Assembly (NCBI GenBank): GCA_949752735.1
Contig: OX457047.1
Coordinates: 14,965,674-15,029,673 of the forward strand
Length of the DNA stretch: 64,000 nucleotides
Origin: Lumbricus terrestris
Lineage: Eukaryota; Annelida; Clitellata; Crassiclitellata; Lumbricidae
Reading direction: 5' to 3'
Numbering within the stretch: position 1 is the first letter of the stretch; the number at the start of each line of letters is the position of its first letter. The position numbers and the translations under genes are program-made. The notes beneath the pieces were generated by a model that saw nothing but the letters and a program-made list of their open reading frames with translations, was not told the origin of the DNA and searched no databases. Shown piece by piece: positions 25,801 to 30,078 of this stretch.

Positions 25801-26613
25801 ATGACAAAATATATAAGCCTGCAAGTAGGAGGTCATGTATAATTAAAATTAGTTTTCTCCTTAAGCCTATAACTGATTGAGATTCACTCAGCATTCAGAC
25901 ATGTTTTAACCCATTGTCAACTCATTGTACTGGTAGTAGATTATAACTGTGTTGTTGTGTAACTTGATGATTAAACATTTGACACTGAATACTGAAGCGG
26001 GTAGCAGGCTAACAGCTCAGTTTACAGTACAAATGAGTTGCTAAAGATGAATGTATGCGCCTACTAAACCATGCAGATGGAGAAGTTAAAATGAAGAGAA
26101 ATATAAGCCCCTAAATAGGCCTAATACTTTCAACTCTTTCGGTTTGGCGAGAGAACCTCTAGTGACTAGTCGTGTTGTTCCCTGTAGTCCGAACAACATA
26201 TTATAAGCTATGTGCAGTAGGCCTATAGTGCGAACCAACAATTTTTAACACTCACTTTGGGTGGGCTTCTTGAGAGAGGTATGCTATACGCACAATTCCA
26301 AAGGGACAATTCCTCCCCCCCCCCCCCACATTTAGTTACAGATTTACGGCCCTGCCAATAGCAGTACACTAAAGCAACACAGAAGTTACAGTTTTAAAAT
26401 AGCTAGGCATGTGCATGACAATGCCTTACTTTTCCTTTCAGTAATCATTAGATGAGCCTTACTTACCTTCCTAATTTGTTTGTAAGCCGCGCCGGCGTCC
26501 ACCCAGCTCGTCCGAACCAAAAGGTCCCAGTCGTTGTAGGCGGGAAGCTCCCGCACTGGACGTTGTCTAGAGACCGATCTTACGGTATTTCCAGTTTCAG
26601 ATCTGGTCGTCAT
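240..26613 (-). CDS. ptch1: Patched, Hedgehog receptor (5' part, 10 exons)
   Basis: Multi-exon gene for Patched, the 12-pass membrane receptor that binds Hedgehog and represses Smoothened. Exons in order of transcription: 26613-26467, 24419-24227, 15945-15759, 15205-15133, 13028-12931, 10700-10583, 9485-9393, 8849-8728, 7444-7297 and 371-240. Phases agree at every junction and sum to 1311 nt (437 codons). Seen: a hydrophobic segment around residues 75-95 (TM1) followed by [19 protein letters not shown] in the fifth exon; [10 protein letters not shown] in the seventh; LIVGG in the eighth; [10 protein letters not shown] and LESWQRLF in the ninth. All of these align by eye with the first extracellular loop of vertebrate PTCH1. 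The last exon ends entering TM2, so the sterol-sensing domain and C-terminal half lie left of the window. All introns are GT-AG except intron 2, which starts with GC. The family assignment is very secure. Orthology to PTCH1 rather than PTCH2 is not resolvable here. Confidence 0.95.
512..566. repeat. (TA)n microsatellite
   Basis: Uninterrupted TA dinucleotide run in Patched intron 9. Confidence 0.95.
576..607. repeat. Perfect 32-bp palindrome
   Basis: Two 16-nt arms (first arm begins CGTGAATATG) are exact reverse complements with no spacer, 10 nt after the (TA)n run. It can form a cruciform or hairpin. Confidence 0.95.
1118..1811 (+). repeat. 5' LTR of element 1
   Basis: 694 bp beginning TGTAGCGAAC and ending CGCCACA. 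The U3 part is crowded with CCGGTTAA/TTAACCGG motifs. A TATATAAGG box is at 1489-1497. No AATAAA hexamer was found. Confidence 0.95.
1489..1497 (+). promoter_or_regulatory. TATA box of the element 1 LTR
   Basis: TATATAAGG about 320 nt before the LTR end, so transcription probably starts near 1520. The 3' LTR copy is at 6962-6970. Confidence 0.6.
1813..1830 (+). other. Primer-binding site of element 1
   Basis: TGGCACCAGAAGCGGGGT starts one base after the LTR. It has the TGG start (complement of tRNA CCA) expected of a PBS. The sequence looks Leu-tRNA-like, but I could not check it against host tRNAs. Confidence 0.7.
1851..4598 (+). CDS. Gag-protease polyprotein fused to Pol remnants
   Basis: 915 codons. 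Gag capsid-like region at residues ~80-265 (starts near [19 protein letters not shown]), then a Q/R/E-rich stretch. A CCHC zinc knuckle at 334-347 ([14 protein letters not shown]) binds RNA in this family. An aspartic protease active site LIDTGSEVS has its D at 409. The usual region just before RT follows (REDV-free [12 protein letters not shown], to ~710) and then jumps directly to the [15 protein letters not shown] motif that normally follows RNase H: the RT and RNase H core is missing. A second jump near residue 831 (KLLEIDKV to [13 protein letters not shown]) removes the integrase zinc finger and the first two catalytic acidic residues. A third, near residue 862, joins integrase to a basic Pol tail ([12 protein letters not shown]). 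All three junctions keep frame. The protein could supply capsid and protease but not replicate its own RNA. An alternative start is the in-frame ATG at 1878. Confidence 0.88.
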   Translation: MQPESTEVSMTTDGEDTIAYGHRDEERRSSSSPGPEETTTRERPSALRHRETTDFRGMSLFSSGAEPEEDNERERYGAALRYRKSPMKPGKFDGTGSLDSFLAQFEVCATHNGWTNADRVDFLRCALDKAATQLLWDFGAREDVTYGELVGRLRQRYGTEGQAETFRTQLYYRRQRADETLSTLLHDIRRLVVLAYPVPTNETTEIVARDAFLEAMRDRELSLKVREREPKTLDEAYRTALRLEAYQRTMETEDRRRPPNRVRGAMENETGSQLQQQLDSFLKSQREEQRRWQQEMEERMERHFGERRDTAPRRNPPEHEERRNTREQRPILTCFGCGRAGHMARNCRQNRQHQNRRNDAAAEENGGTTRDVNVSVNHTTRPRVSNPASNNAIFVRGTIAGKSQLCLIDTGSEVSLVPFSVVEGSDIQQCNRVLMAANGTEIRVLGEITIPIKVWRGFAISTTFLVSDQIAEPMLGMDWLRQHRCRLSFGTGALFVGRRRIPLVKGNGSTWCRRIVVAKEVSVQPKCQYDIGARQLFDDLSTKASAWMTETRELQPGLHVARVLVGDDTNSTKVRVINLTERVVKLEKDQLLGELHPVQVNLGETEKLVANEELVDKSVEEMMNGISEVPIEIKDRLQGLLKEYQDVLSLDESDLGKTTLDLHRIDTGDAAAVSLPLRRQPPPYRVEIDKRVEKMVSEEIVEATSSEWESSMVHRPGRKQGNADALSRKPRRQRGSTDGKMIVETTREVEVNTEAPDTIVVTQREDPDLMLVRRWMEEEGVMPEIEEVLQESAAGEVYWHQRDSLCIKEGVLYRDRSDGARKLLEIDKVSGNGPIERFHRTLNAMLAKVISGHQRDWDEFLSHDMATLKAYVSTEEDGEQEKPPPTSLAGEEEQEMPCGDGRSRRSTKRPVRYSH
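4626..4984 (+). repeat. 59-bp tandem array inside element 1
   Basis: About six copies of a 59-60 bp unit (core AAGATTCAAGAAGAAATCTT), decaying toward the right. Each copy holds a short inverted repeat AAGATT/AATCTT able to form a hairpin and ends in GTTAACCGG. It lies between the two ORFs. Confidence 0.92.
4985..5809 (+). CDS. 3' accessory ORF with C2H2 zinc finger
   Basis: 274 codons in the position occupied by env or accessory genes in some LTR elements. One canonical C2H2 finger is seen: C58, C61, H74, H79 (C-x2-C-x12-H-x4-[21 protein letters not shown]). A basic segment precedes it ([13 protein letters not shown], 31-43). The remainder is acidic and unrecognised, with an aromatic-rich C-terminal part ([13 protein letters not shown]). 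No signal peptide or membrane helix is apparent, so it is not an envelope protein. Nucleic-acid binding is inferred from the finger only. Its reading frame is undamaged although pol is deleted. I know no named family for the rest. Confidence 0.7.
   Translation: MSSCGNAIIDDVTEQNRLTYANNGRIRIQSKTERRRVQSLNRKASLRSGEMDHRRWLCDICGAETATRGSLQRHVGRRHQLNVRRVTERVTVMTREVVRVTASTASEERSERPAVTAEVKSEAGFGGSARPVEEPPTMIPRHLVRIPDAHAVGGTASYGIAGGVDPFWPPPVQIEEADFPFQPDETLVDLMIWTEAVRQNLPDERVDEEAIANVVFASRSLQFPLEWEEFCLRIWTQWPMTSEAVLRGVFRGFMRRIMDNEDPFLLAPLFLDDF
5810..6580 (+). other. Element 1 region between ORF2 and purine tract
   Basis: No ORF. Rich in TGATGAACAGTTT-like words. A 48-bp unit beginning TGCTACCACTGATGAACAG is tandemly duplicated at 6368-6415 and from 6416 to ~6460. 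Confidence 0.75.
6581..6590 (+). other. Polypurine tract of element 1
   Basis: GGGAGGGGGG directly abuts the 3' LTR, as expected for the plus-strand primer. Confidence 0.85.
6591..7284 (+). repeat. 3' LTR of element 1
   Basis: A 694-bp copy of the 5' LTR with the same ends and no difference noticed by eye. Its last base lies 7 nt from the Patched exon 9 donor hexamer. Confidence 0.95.
7297..7444 (-). CDS. ptch1: Patched exon 9
   Basis: Encodes [20 protein letters not shown], then [20 protein letters not shown] and [10 protein letters not shown]. It aligns with the PTCH1 segment ALQTMFQLM...LEAWQRTY. The donor is ATC|GTAAGT at 7296-7291. Only 12 intronic nucleotides separate this exon from the end of the LTR retrotransposon at 7284. 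Confidence 0.94.
7445..8727 (-). other. Patched intron 8, no other feature
   Basis: AT-rich. No ORF, repeat family or RNA gene recognised. Confidence 0.7.
8728..8849 (-). CDS. ptch1: Patched exon 8
   Basis: Encodes [20 protein letters not shown] then [27 protein letters not shown]-like spacing and LIVGG match PTCH1. Acceptor TGTGTTAAG, donor CAG|GTGAGG, phase 2 out. Confidence 0.93.
9393..9485 (-). CDS. ptch1: Patched exon 7 ([10 protein letters not shown])
   Basis: Exactly 31 codons, phase 0 at both ends: [20 protein letters not shown] then [23 protein letters not shown] is strongly conserved in Patched. Acceptor AATTGTAG, donor CAA|GTAATG. Confidence 0.93.
9830..10385 (+). mobile_element. 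Decayed non-LTR retrotransposon 3' end
   Basis: Broken-frame translation shows [20 protein letters not shown], then after stops [26 protein letters not shown] and AMELTNDRE. This is the order found at the C-terminus of CR1/Jockey-type reverse transcriptases (RIGxAKxxF, RMP, GRPRxxW). It ends in a (GAT)n tail at 10357-10382. It lies in Patched intron 6. Family identity is inferred from these motifs alone. Confidence 0.5.
10583..10700 (-). CDS. ptch1: Patched exon 6
   Basis: The acceptor is TCTGTTGCAG. The exon encodes [20 protein letters not shown] then [19 protein letters not shown], and ends AGG|GTGAAG in phase 0. It matches the RWTNFDP...MLNK region of PTCH1. As I recall the human gene, this stretch and the next are one exon, so an additional intron is present here. 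Confidence 0.9.
10995..11209 (+). mobile_element. tRNA-derived SINE, tail interrupted by a hAT element
   Basis: Pol III A box TGGTGCAGTGG at 11003-11013 and B box GGTTCGAATCC at 11047-11057. Then the family body (CTCAGCGCTTCGGCGTGAGG ... TAGAGCTTGAAGGGGCACTA). Its tail continues on the far side of the element at 11210-12517. The second copy is at 27600. Confidence 0.85.
11210..12517. mobile_element. hAT-like non-autonomous DNA transposon (CCCGGGAT family)
   Basis: 1308 bp. Terminal inverted repeats start with 19 identical bases (TAGGGAATGTAATCCCGGG). A perfect 8-bp target duplication ATACAAAC is at 11202-11209 and 12518-12525. Both ends carry several subterminal copies of AATCCCGGGAT. There is no transposase ORF. 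The hAT superfamily is inferred from the 8-bp duplication and end structure. Inserted in a SINE tail in Patched intron 5. Confidence 0.9.
12931..13028 (-). CDS. ptch1: Patched exon 5 (TPLDCFWEG)
   Basis: Acceptor TTGTTGTAG, donor CC|GTAAGT. It encodes [20 protein letters not shown] then [12 protein letters not shown]. The TPLDCFWEG signature is diagnostic for Patched. Confidence 0.95.
13263..13605. repeat. Direct duplication of ~150 bp
   Basis: A segment beginning AACGATTAATTCATAT and ending CTTTTCATGGATT occurs at ~13263-13415 and again at ~13452-13605 with a few differences. In Patched intron 4. Confidence 0.9.
14797..14862. repeat. 14-bp tandem repeat
   Basis: About five copies of a GTAATCATTACAGC-like unit. 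Confidence 0.8.
14868..15015 (-). mobile_element. Degenerate tRNA-like segment, possible SINE head
   Basis: On the minus strand, TAGTGGTTTGGATGCTAGAC resembles a tRNA D-arm/A box and GGGAGTTCAGACCC a B box, with tRNA-like spacing. No intact cloverleaf could be drawn, so this is probably an old SINE or tRNA pseudogene. Confidence 0.35.
15133..15205 (-). CDS. ptch1: Patched exon 4
   Basis: The short 73-nt exon encodes [14 protein letters not shown] then [10 protein letters not shown], and ends at CAG|GTAGGT. It matches the PTCH1 segment with W..L..LC and a terminal DQ. Phases fit both neighbours. Confidence 0.88.
15316..15335. repeat. (TCTG)n microsatellite
   Basis: Five TCTG/GTCT units in Patched intron 3. 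Confidence 0.85.
15759..15945 (-). CDS. ptch1: Patched exon 3
   Basis: The acceptor is CTGCATTCAG and the donor GACAC|GTGAGA. It encodes [18 protein letters not shown], then [19 protein letters not shown] and [18 protein letters not shown]. It aligns over its whole length with the corresponding PTCH1 loop segment (conserved GGR, IQTPK and LL.HL). Phase 1 in, phase 2 out. Confidence 0.92.
16128..16200 (+). mobile_element. tRNA-like relic
   Basis: TAGCCAGTTGGCAAGAGTGC is followed ~35 nt later by GGCTTGAGTCTCC, resembling diverged A and B boxes of a tRNA. Closest to a decayed tRNA-derived SINE head. Weakly supported. Confidence 0.3.
16483..16550. repeat. (ACAACG/ATG)n imperfect trinucleotide repeat
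   Basis: Runs of ACAACGACAATGATG-like triplets. Confidence 0.85.
17648..17758. repeat. GGA-rich polypurine tract
   Basis: About 110 nt almost purely A/G on the plus strand, with mirror-like stretches. Potential triplex-forming (H-DNA) sequence. The ORFs crossing it are low-complexity artefacts. Confidence 0.85.
18171..18590. repeat. 12-bp satellite, 35 units
   Basis: 420 bp is exactly 35 units of GTTCAATCAAAC. A central block (~18219-18378) uses the CpG variant GTTCGATCAAAC and flanking blocks use CAAT. Because 12 is divisible by 3, both strands stay open: the plus strand reads (SIKR)n and the minus strand (LIER)n. Treated as satellite, not a gene. Confidence 0.95.
19118..20763. repeat. Two diverged copies of an ~85-bp unknown repeat
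   Basis: The segment with TCACATG.AAATTAACCT, CATAAACATCACTC and TGGTAGGTCTTCCAC occurs at ~19118-19205 and ~20672-20763, 1.5 kb apart in the same orientation. Confidence 0.8.
20070..20259. repeat. 19-bp tandem repeat, 10 units
   Basis: Units of AGCACTAACCTAGTGATGA with substitutions but constant length. Confidence 0.92.
21639..21893. mobile_element. hAT-like MITE
   Basis: 255 bp. Ends CAGGGTCGTAGCTAGG and (reverse complement of right end) CAAGGCCGTAGCTAGG. Flanks CATGAAAA (21631-21638) and TATGAAAA (21894-21901) match at 7 of 8. No coding capacity. Confidence 0.82.
22774..22848. repeat. (AAGT)n microsatellite
   Basis: About 18 uninterrupted tetranucleotide units. Confidence 0.97.
23051..23895. 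mobile_element. hAT-like element (GCGCAAATTTT family)
   Basis: 845 bp. Ends share 16 bases (AGGGCCCCCAGAAATT). Flanks TCATGATT (23043-23050) and ACATGATT (23896-23903) match at 7 of 8. GCGCAAATTTT-like motifs are crowded at both ends, as for subterminal transposase-binding sites. A short open stretch [14 protein letters not shown] at ~23265-23326 may be a transposase remnant. In Patched intron 2. Confidence 0.85.
23965..24006 (-). mobile_element. LINE/SINE-type 3' tail fragment
   Basis: On the minus strand, CGCTATATAAATGTCC is followed by (GAAT)n. The same terminal motif ends the fragments near 43.4 kb and 63.05 kb. Confidence 0.5.
24227..24419 (-). CDS. ptch1: Patched exon 2 (TM1)
   Basis: The acceptor is TTTATTTGCAG. 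The exon encodes [15 protein letters not shown]..., the first membrane segment and [10 protein letters not shown], ending in phase 1. The donor is GC (GAAG|GCAAGT), a non-canonical but well-known class. No GT in the right phase is available, and joining to exon 3 gives LWVE-E-GGR, matching vertebrate LWVEVGGR. Confidence 0.9.
24420..26466 (-). other. Patched intron 1
   Basis: Holds an imperfect (ATCC)n region at 24627-24832 and a C13 homopolymer at 26315-26327. Nothing else recognised. Confidence 0.75.
24627..24832. repeat. (ATCC)n imperfect microsatellite
   Basis: ATCCATCC units degenerating into CACTCATTCATC-like sequence. Confidence 0.88.
26467..26613 (-). CDS. ptch1: Patched exon 1 (start codon, residues 1-49)
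   Basis: Starts [14 protein letters not shown] and ends AAYKQIRK at donor AG|GTAAGT, phase 0. The [20 protein letters not shown] stretch matches the short conserved cytoplasmic N-terminus of Patched proteins. The chosen ATG has A at -3. An ATG 13 nt further upstream opens only a 10-codon ORF in another frame. Confidence 0.85.
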
Positions 26614-26626
26614 ATTGCTTCAACAT
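26597..26626 (-). promoter_or_regulatory. Candidate upstream ORF overlapping the Patched start
   Basis: An ATG at 26626-26624 opens a 9-codon ORF plus stop in a different frame and runs across the predicted Patched start codon at 26613. If the transcript begins upstream of it, scanning ribosomes would meet it first. The 5' UTR extent is unknown, so any role is inference. Confidence 0.25.
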
Positions 26627-27186
26627 GAATGATCCTCAGAATCCACTCTCGCGGGTCGTAAAATCAAACCAGAGTGCATGCCGCGTTTCAGCACACGTCG
26701 AGTTGGCTTGTAGCATTTAAGTAACCGCAACACAGGTTATGTGCGCGGCTATTATCGTTCGATAATCGATTATTACTCTGAGTACCCGAAACGACAAAAT
26801 TTCAGTCATGATCTCTTTCCAAGCGATAGAACAACTCTGATAAAAAGCCGCAAACGAACGAACCGCCCGCATAGTTTCTCCGCGATAACACACGCATGGC
26901 AGATGCGTCTCCTATTTCTATCGGCGCCATAGAATAACTAACATTTAGACACGGTTGAAGGCTTTGAGCACGGGACGCCCGACTATATTCCCTACAATTT
27001 TCATCTAATAGCGTCTTTCAAGCGTTAATTTAATAAATCATTCCTCTTTGAGCAGTTTTTATTTATAACCATGGCTAATACGAACGAGATCCAATTGCTA
27101 ATTCAATTACTTTCCCTTTAAGGTGGGCTATCGTGTGTTCTTGTCTGTCTAAAATTCAACCGGCTTCTAGTCTTAGCAACTCACTG

Positions 27187-27195
27187 GGCCACCCA
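27187..27195 (+). promoter_or_regulatory. Candidate GLI/Ci-like site
   Basis: GGCCACCCA matches 8 of 9 bases of GACCACCCA, ~570 bp upstream of the Patched ATG. Patched genes are direct Hedgehog targets in other animals. A single 8/9 match may be chance. Confidence 0.22.
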
Positions 27196-27599
27196 GTTCG
27201 CTGATTTATCATGGCATCCGTGGCACACAGCTGCCAGAGGTGCTATCTGAAGTGACGATATCTGACACTGGTTGCCCATGGCAACCTTCAAGACCACACG
27301 CGTGGGACTCAGATTTTTGCGTATAAACGAACGCCTGACTCTGAAATTTAAGTTCGGCGTTATCGTAGCGTGTTGTGGCGCTGCCGGGGAATTAGAAAAA
27401 CAATCTATCGCTTGCAAAAAGACTGTAGCCTAGGCATAGCAGGGCTTTTAAAAGCGTGCAGTTCTACACAAACTGGCCGTTCTAAGTGGATTTGTGTAGT
27501 TATAGAAGAACTTCTGCACAGTTAAAATGGCAAAACGTCATTGTCGTCCGATTGGGAGTAATTTAGGCTACCATGAAGGATTGAAAGAAAAGAAATGTT

Positions 27600-27830
27600 G
27601 GGGCGCGGTGGTGTAGTGGTGGCGTCGTTGCCTTGTAGCCGGAATTAAGGTTCGAGGTTCGAATCCACCTCAAGTCGCCGCGTAGGGACCTTGCATGAGC
27701 AAGTCCGTCACTCGCAATTGCTCAGCGCTTCGGCGTGAAACTCCGATGCAGTGTCCGCTCTGCAGTCGGGACCGCCTCTGAGTAGAGCGCTTGAAGGGGC
27801 GCTATAACAAATGCCCATGCAAATAAACAG
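27600..27830 (+). mobile_element. tRNA-derived SINE, complete copy
   Basis: A box TGGTGTAGTGG at 27609-27619 and B box GGTTCGAATCC at 27656-27666 with tRNA-like spacing. Then the family body (CTCAGCGCTTCGGCGTGAAA) and the tail GGGGCGCTATAACAAATGCC. Same family as 10995-11209. Confidence 0.88.
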
Positions 27831-28061
27831 TTGTGCAGTTCTGAAAATTCCTTTTAAAAGCCCCTGCAGGAATGCATGTATAGACTTTATAGACCTATGT
27901 ATACGCTATACCGGCCTAAGTAACAACGTCGCTTGCAATTAAATTAACTTCTGAAAAAGAGTAGGCCTATAGGCCTCATTAGAGCTTCATATTGGCACTA
28001 AACTTAAATAATTTGTGCATGGCTGACTTGTTGACGTCGCTATCGCCGTTGACTCACTAAG

Positions 28062-28063
<2 letters not shown>

Positions 28064-28098
<35 letters not shown>
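28064..28098. repeat. (CA)n microsatellite
   Basis: Uninterrupted CA run. Confidence 0.97.
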
Positions 28099-28099
<1 letters not shown>

Positions 28100-28274
28100 C
28101 ACTAGCTGTGGTACCCGACGTTGCCCTGGAAATTTAGGATTCGCCCCGCTCCCGGCCAATCTCGTATACTTCCCTTAGTTCCCTATACCCCACTTGATCT
28201 CATCCGCATTCCGGCTGCCCACCCCACACTTTTCCCACCCCACTCGACCCCACCCAACCCCACCAACCCCACCC

Positions 28275-28560
28275 CACGACACCCGATCTCCACCGGTACG
28301 CGACCCGTGAAATTTGGGTTTTCCCCGAAAAATTTTCTACCCCACCACACCACACTACACCCCACCACACTCCAACCTCCACCGGTGCGCCACCCGTGAA
28401 ATTTGGGTTTTCGGGAAAATTTCCTCCCACACCTACCCACCCCACCCTACCCACCCATCCCCCTCCACCCAGAACCCCCACCCACCACACTCCGACCTCC
28501 ACCGGTAGGGCCTACGTACGTCACCGTTGAAATTTGAGTTTTCGGTAAAATTTCATCTCC
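28275..28560. repeat. C-rich minisatellite of ~95-117 bp units
   Basis: Three degenerate units share TCCACCGGT...CCGTGAAATTTGGGTTTTC, starting near 28287, 28377 and 28497, separated by CCCCACC-rich spacers. The plus strand is strongly G-poor. Upstream sequence GTACCCGACGTTGCCC (28112-28127) may be an old repeat end. Confidence 0.75.
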
Positions 28561-28853
28561 CTCCTCTCCACCCCAAGATCTTTAGCTCTGATAAGTTAAA
28601 AGGCATACATGATAATGAAAACAATGTCAGAGCGGCAATAATATGTTTTTTGTCTTCTGCACGTGAAAGACCGCTGCTTTATCTTTTTCCCATCAACAGT
28701 GAACAATTAGACAAAATTTATAATAGCTGGGTTCACTAGGTGGCGCAAGTGAAGCAGATTTTGATAAATTCTTTGACATAGCGGTGATTTGAATGTCCCA
28801 ACACTCTGTGAACCATTATAGTACTAGGGCCTATAACCAGGGCCTAAAATGTG

Positions 28854-29915
28854 TGTAGCCTCCTATTATTAGCATATGCTCATTTTAGCAGGTATCAAAC
28901 ATGTACTGCATTTAAATAGCCAGTTCAAAGAGAAACCAATTCTTTTAAATGTAAAATATATTGATTATTATTAAAGAAACAATACAATTATGCAGTGTCT
29001 CCTATTTACCTATTGGCGTTGATTGATTACTAGATTTATTATGTTTCTTAGCTTCACTTGAGTGTAGAATTCTTTCTAGTTCATCGTCCGCCAATTCTGT
29101 AAATCATCGTAGTTCCGATCTTTGTATTTCGACAACCAAGTGTCTCGAATATGCAGTGGAATAATATATACCGAAGATATTTCGTAGTCCAGGCCGAACA
29201 ACGAAATTCCAAGGAGTATATTTTGTATTCACAAATGCCAGTATTCTTACTCGAATGGATGAAGTGTGTCACAATTCCAACGTGCACATCAACGTCCAGA
29301 TCAACCGTGTGATCATAAATGTTTGAATCAACCGTGTGATTATCTCCAACGACTCTCTCCAATGTTCGTAGAATTCAAAATCCTCGAGCAAACTCTTCAC
29401 CCACGAATGACGATAGTTCTCCAAGCTCCAGAATTTACCTCGATCGCAAAAACTGTCTCGAAAACTTAACGTCCGTTGGCCACCCTTCTTCTCAACGTCG
29501 AAGGTGCCACATACCAATCATTCTGCCGCTAATTTCACTTAAGAGTTCATTTGCCGCAACAAAATGACCCTTCGCCATTAGCTCCAACTGCAGAAATCGA
29601 TCTTTCAACCGTTTCTGTCGATGACGTGTGTTTAATCAGTTAGACTGCGTTTTAATTGGCTTACGCGTCGTTACGTTGTTTTTGTTGCTATAGTCTCCAA
29701 TAGCGACCAACGCCTATCAGTCTCGCTGCACTTCTTTAGCGCTTCTGTAGTTTCGTTTGCTGATCGTATTACTAAATATTAATTCTTCTAACAACGCCAA
29801 TTAATTAACTAATTAAATCAACGCCACTACATTGTCTGACTTAGCTTCTACCTACAATTAACACTTAATACTAGACAAGTTAGATTGATAGATAATAGCG
29901 ATTTAATACGCTACA
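28854..29915 (-). repeat. 3' LTR of the Gmr1-like element
   Basis: 1062 bp, 99.8% identical to the other LTR by eye. On the minus strand AATAAA at ~29034-29040 is the likely polyadenylation signal. Short ORFs inside it occur identically in both LTRs and are not considered genes. Confidence 0.95.
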
Positions 29916-29930
29916 AATACCCCTCCTTCA
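29916..29930 (-). other. Polypurine tract of the Gmr1-like element
   Basis: On the minus strand GAAGGAGGGGTATT directly precedes the 3' LTR. Confidence 0.75.
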
Positions 29931-30078
29931 AAAGTCTGTAATCAGGCTTTACAATCTCACCTAATTATCTATCAACTAAATTTCTATCAACTTCTTATTC
30001 TATCTTACATAACAATACAACATTACTGAACTATTTCTTACCTACATTATTATAATACATTACTGATATATTTAAGTA

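Larger units (their letters stand above)
26614..28853. other. Upstream region of Patched
   Basis: About 2.2 kb between the Patched start codon and the Gmr1-like element. It must include the promoter, but no TATA box stands out. GGCCACCCA at 27187-27195 differs by one base from the GLI consensus GACCACCCA. Also present: a SINE (27600), a (CA)n run and a C-rich minisatellite. Confidence 0.6.

Noticed and set aside
26250..26365. Possible hAT end ATTTACGGCCCTG after a C13 run
   Set aside because: No partner end found.
27440..27866. Possible MITE with GCAGGG(G)CTTTTAAAAG inverted ends enclosing the SINE
   Set aside because: Only ~16 bp of inverted similarity and no target duplication.
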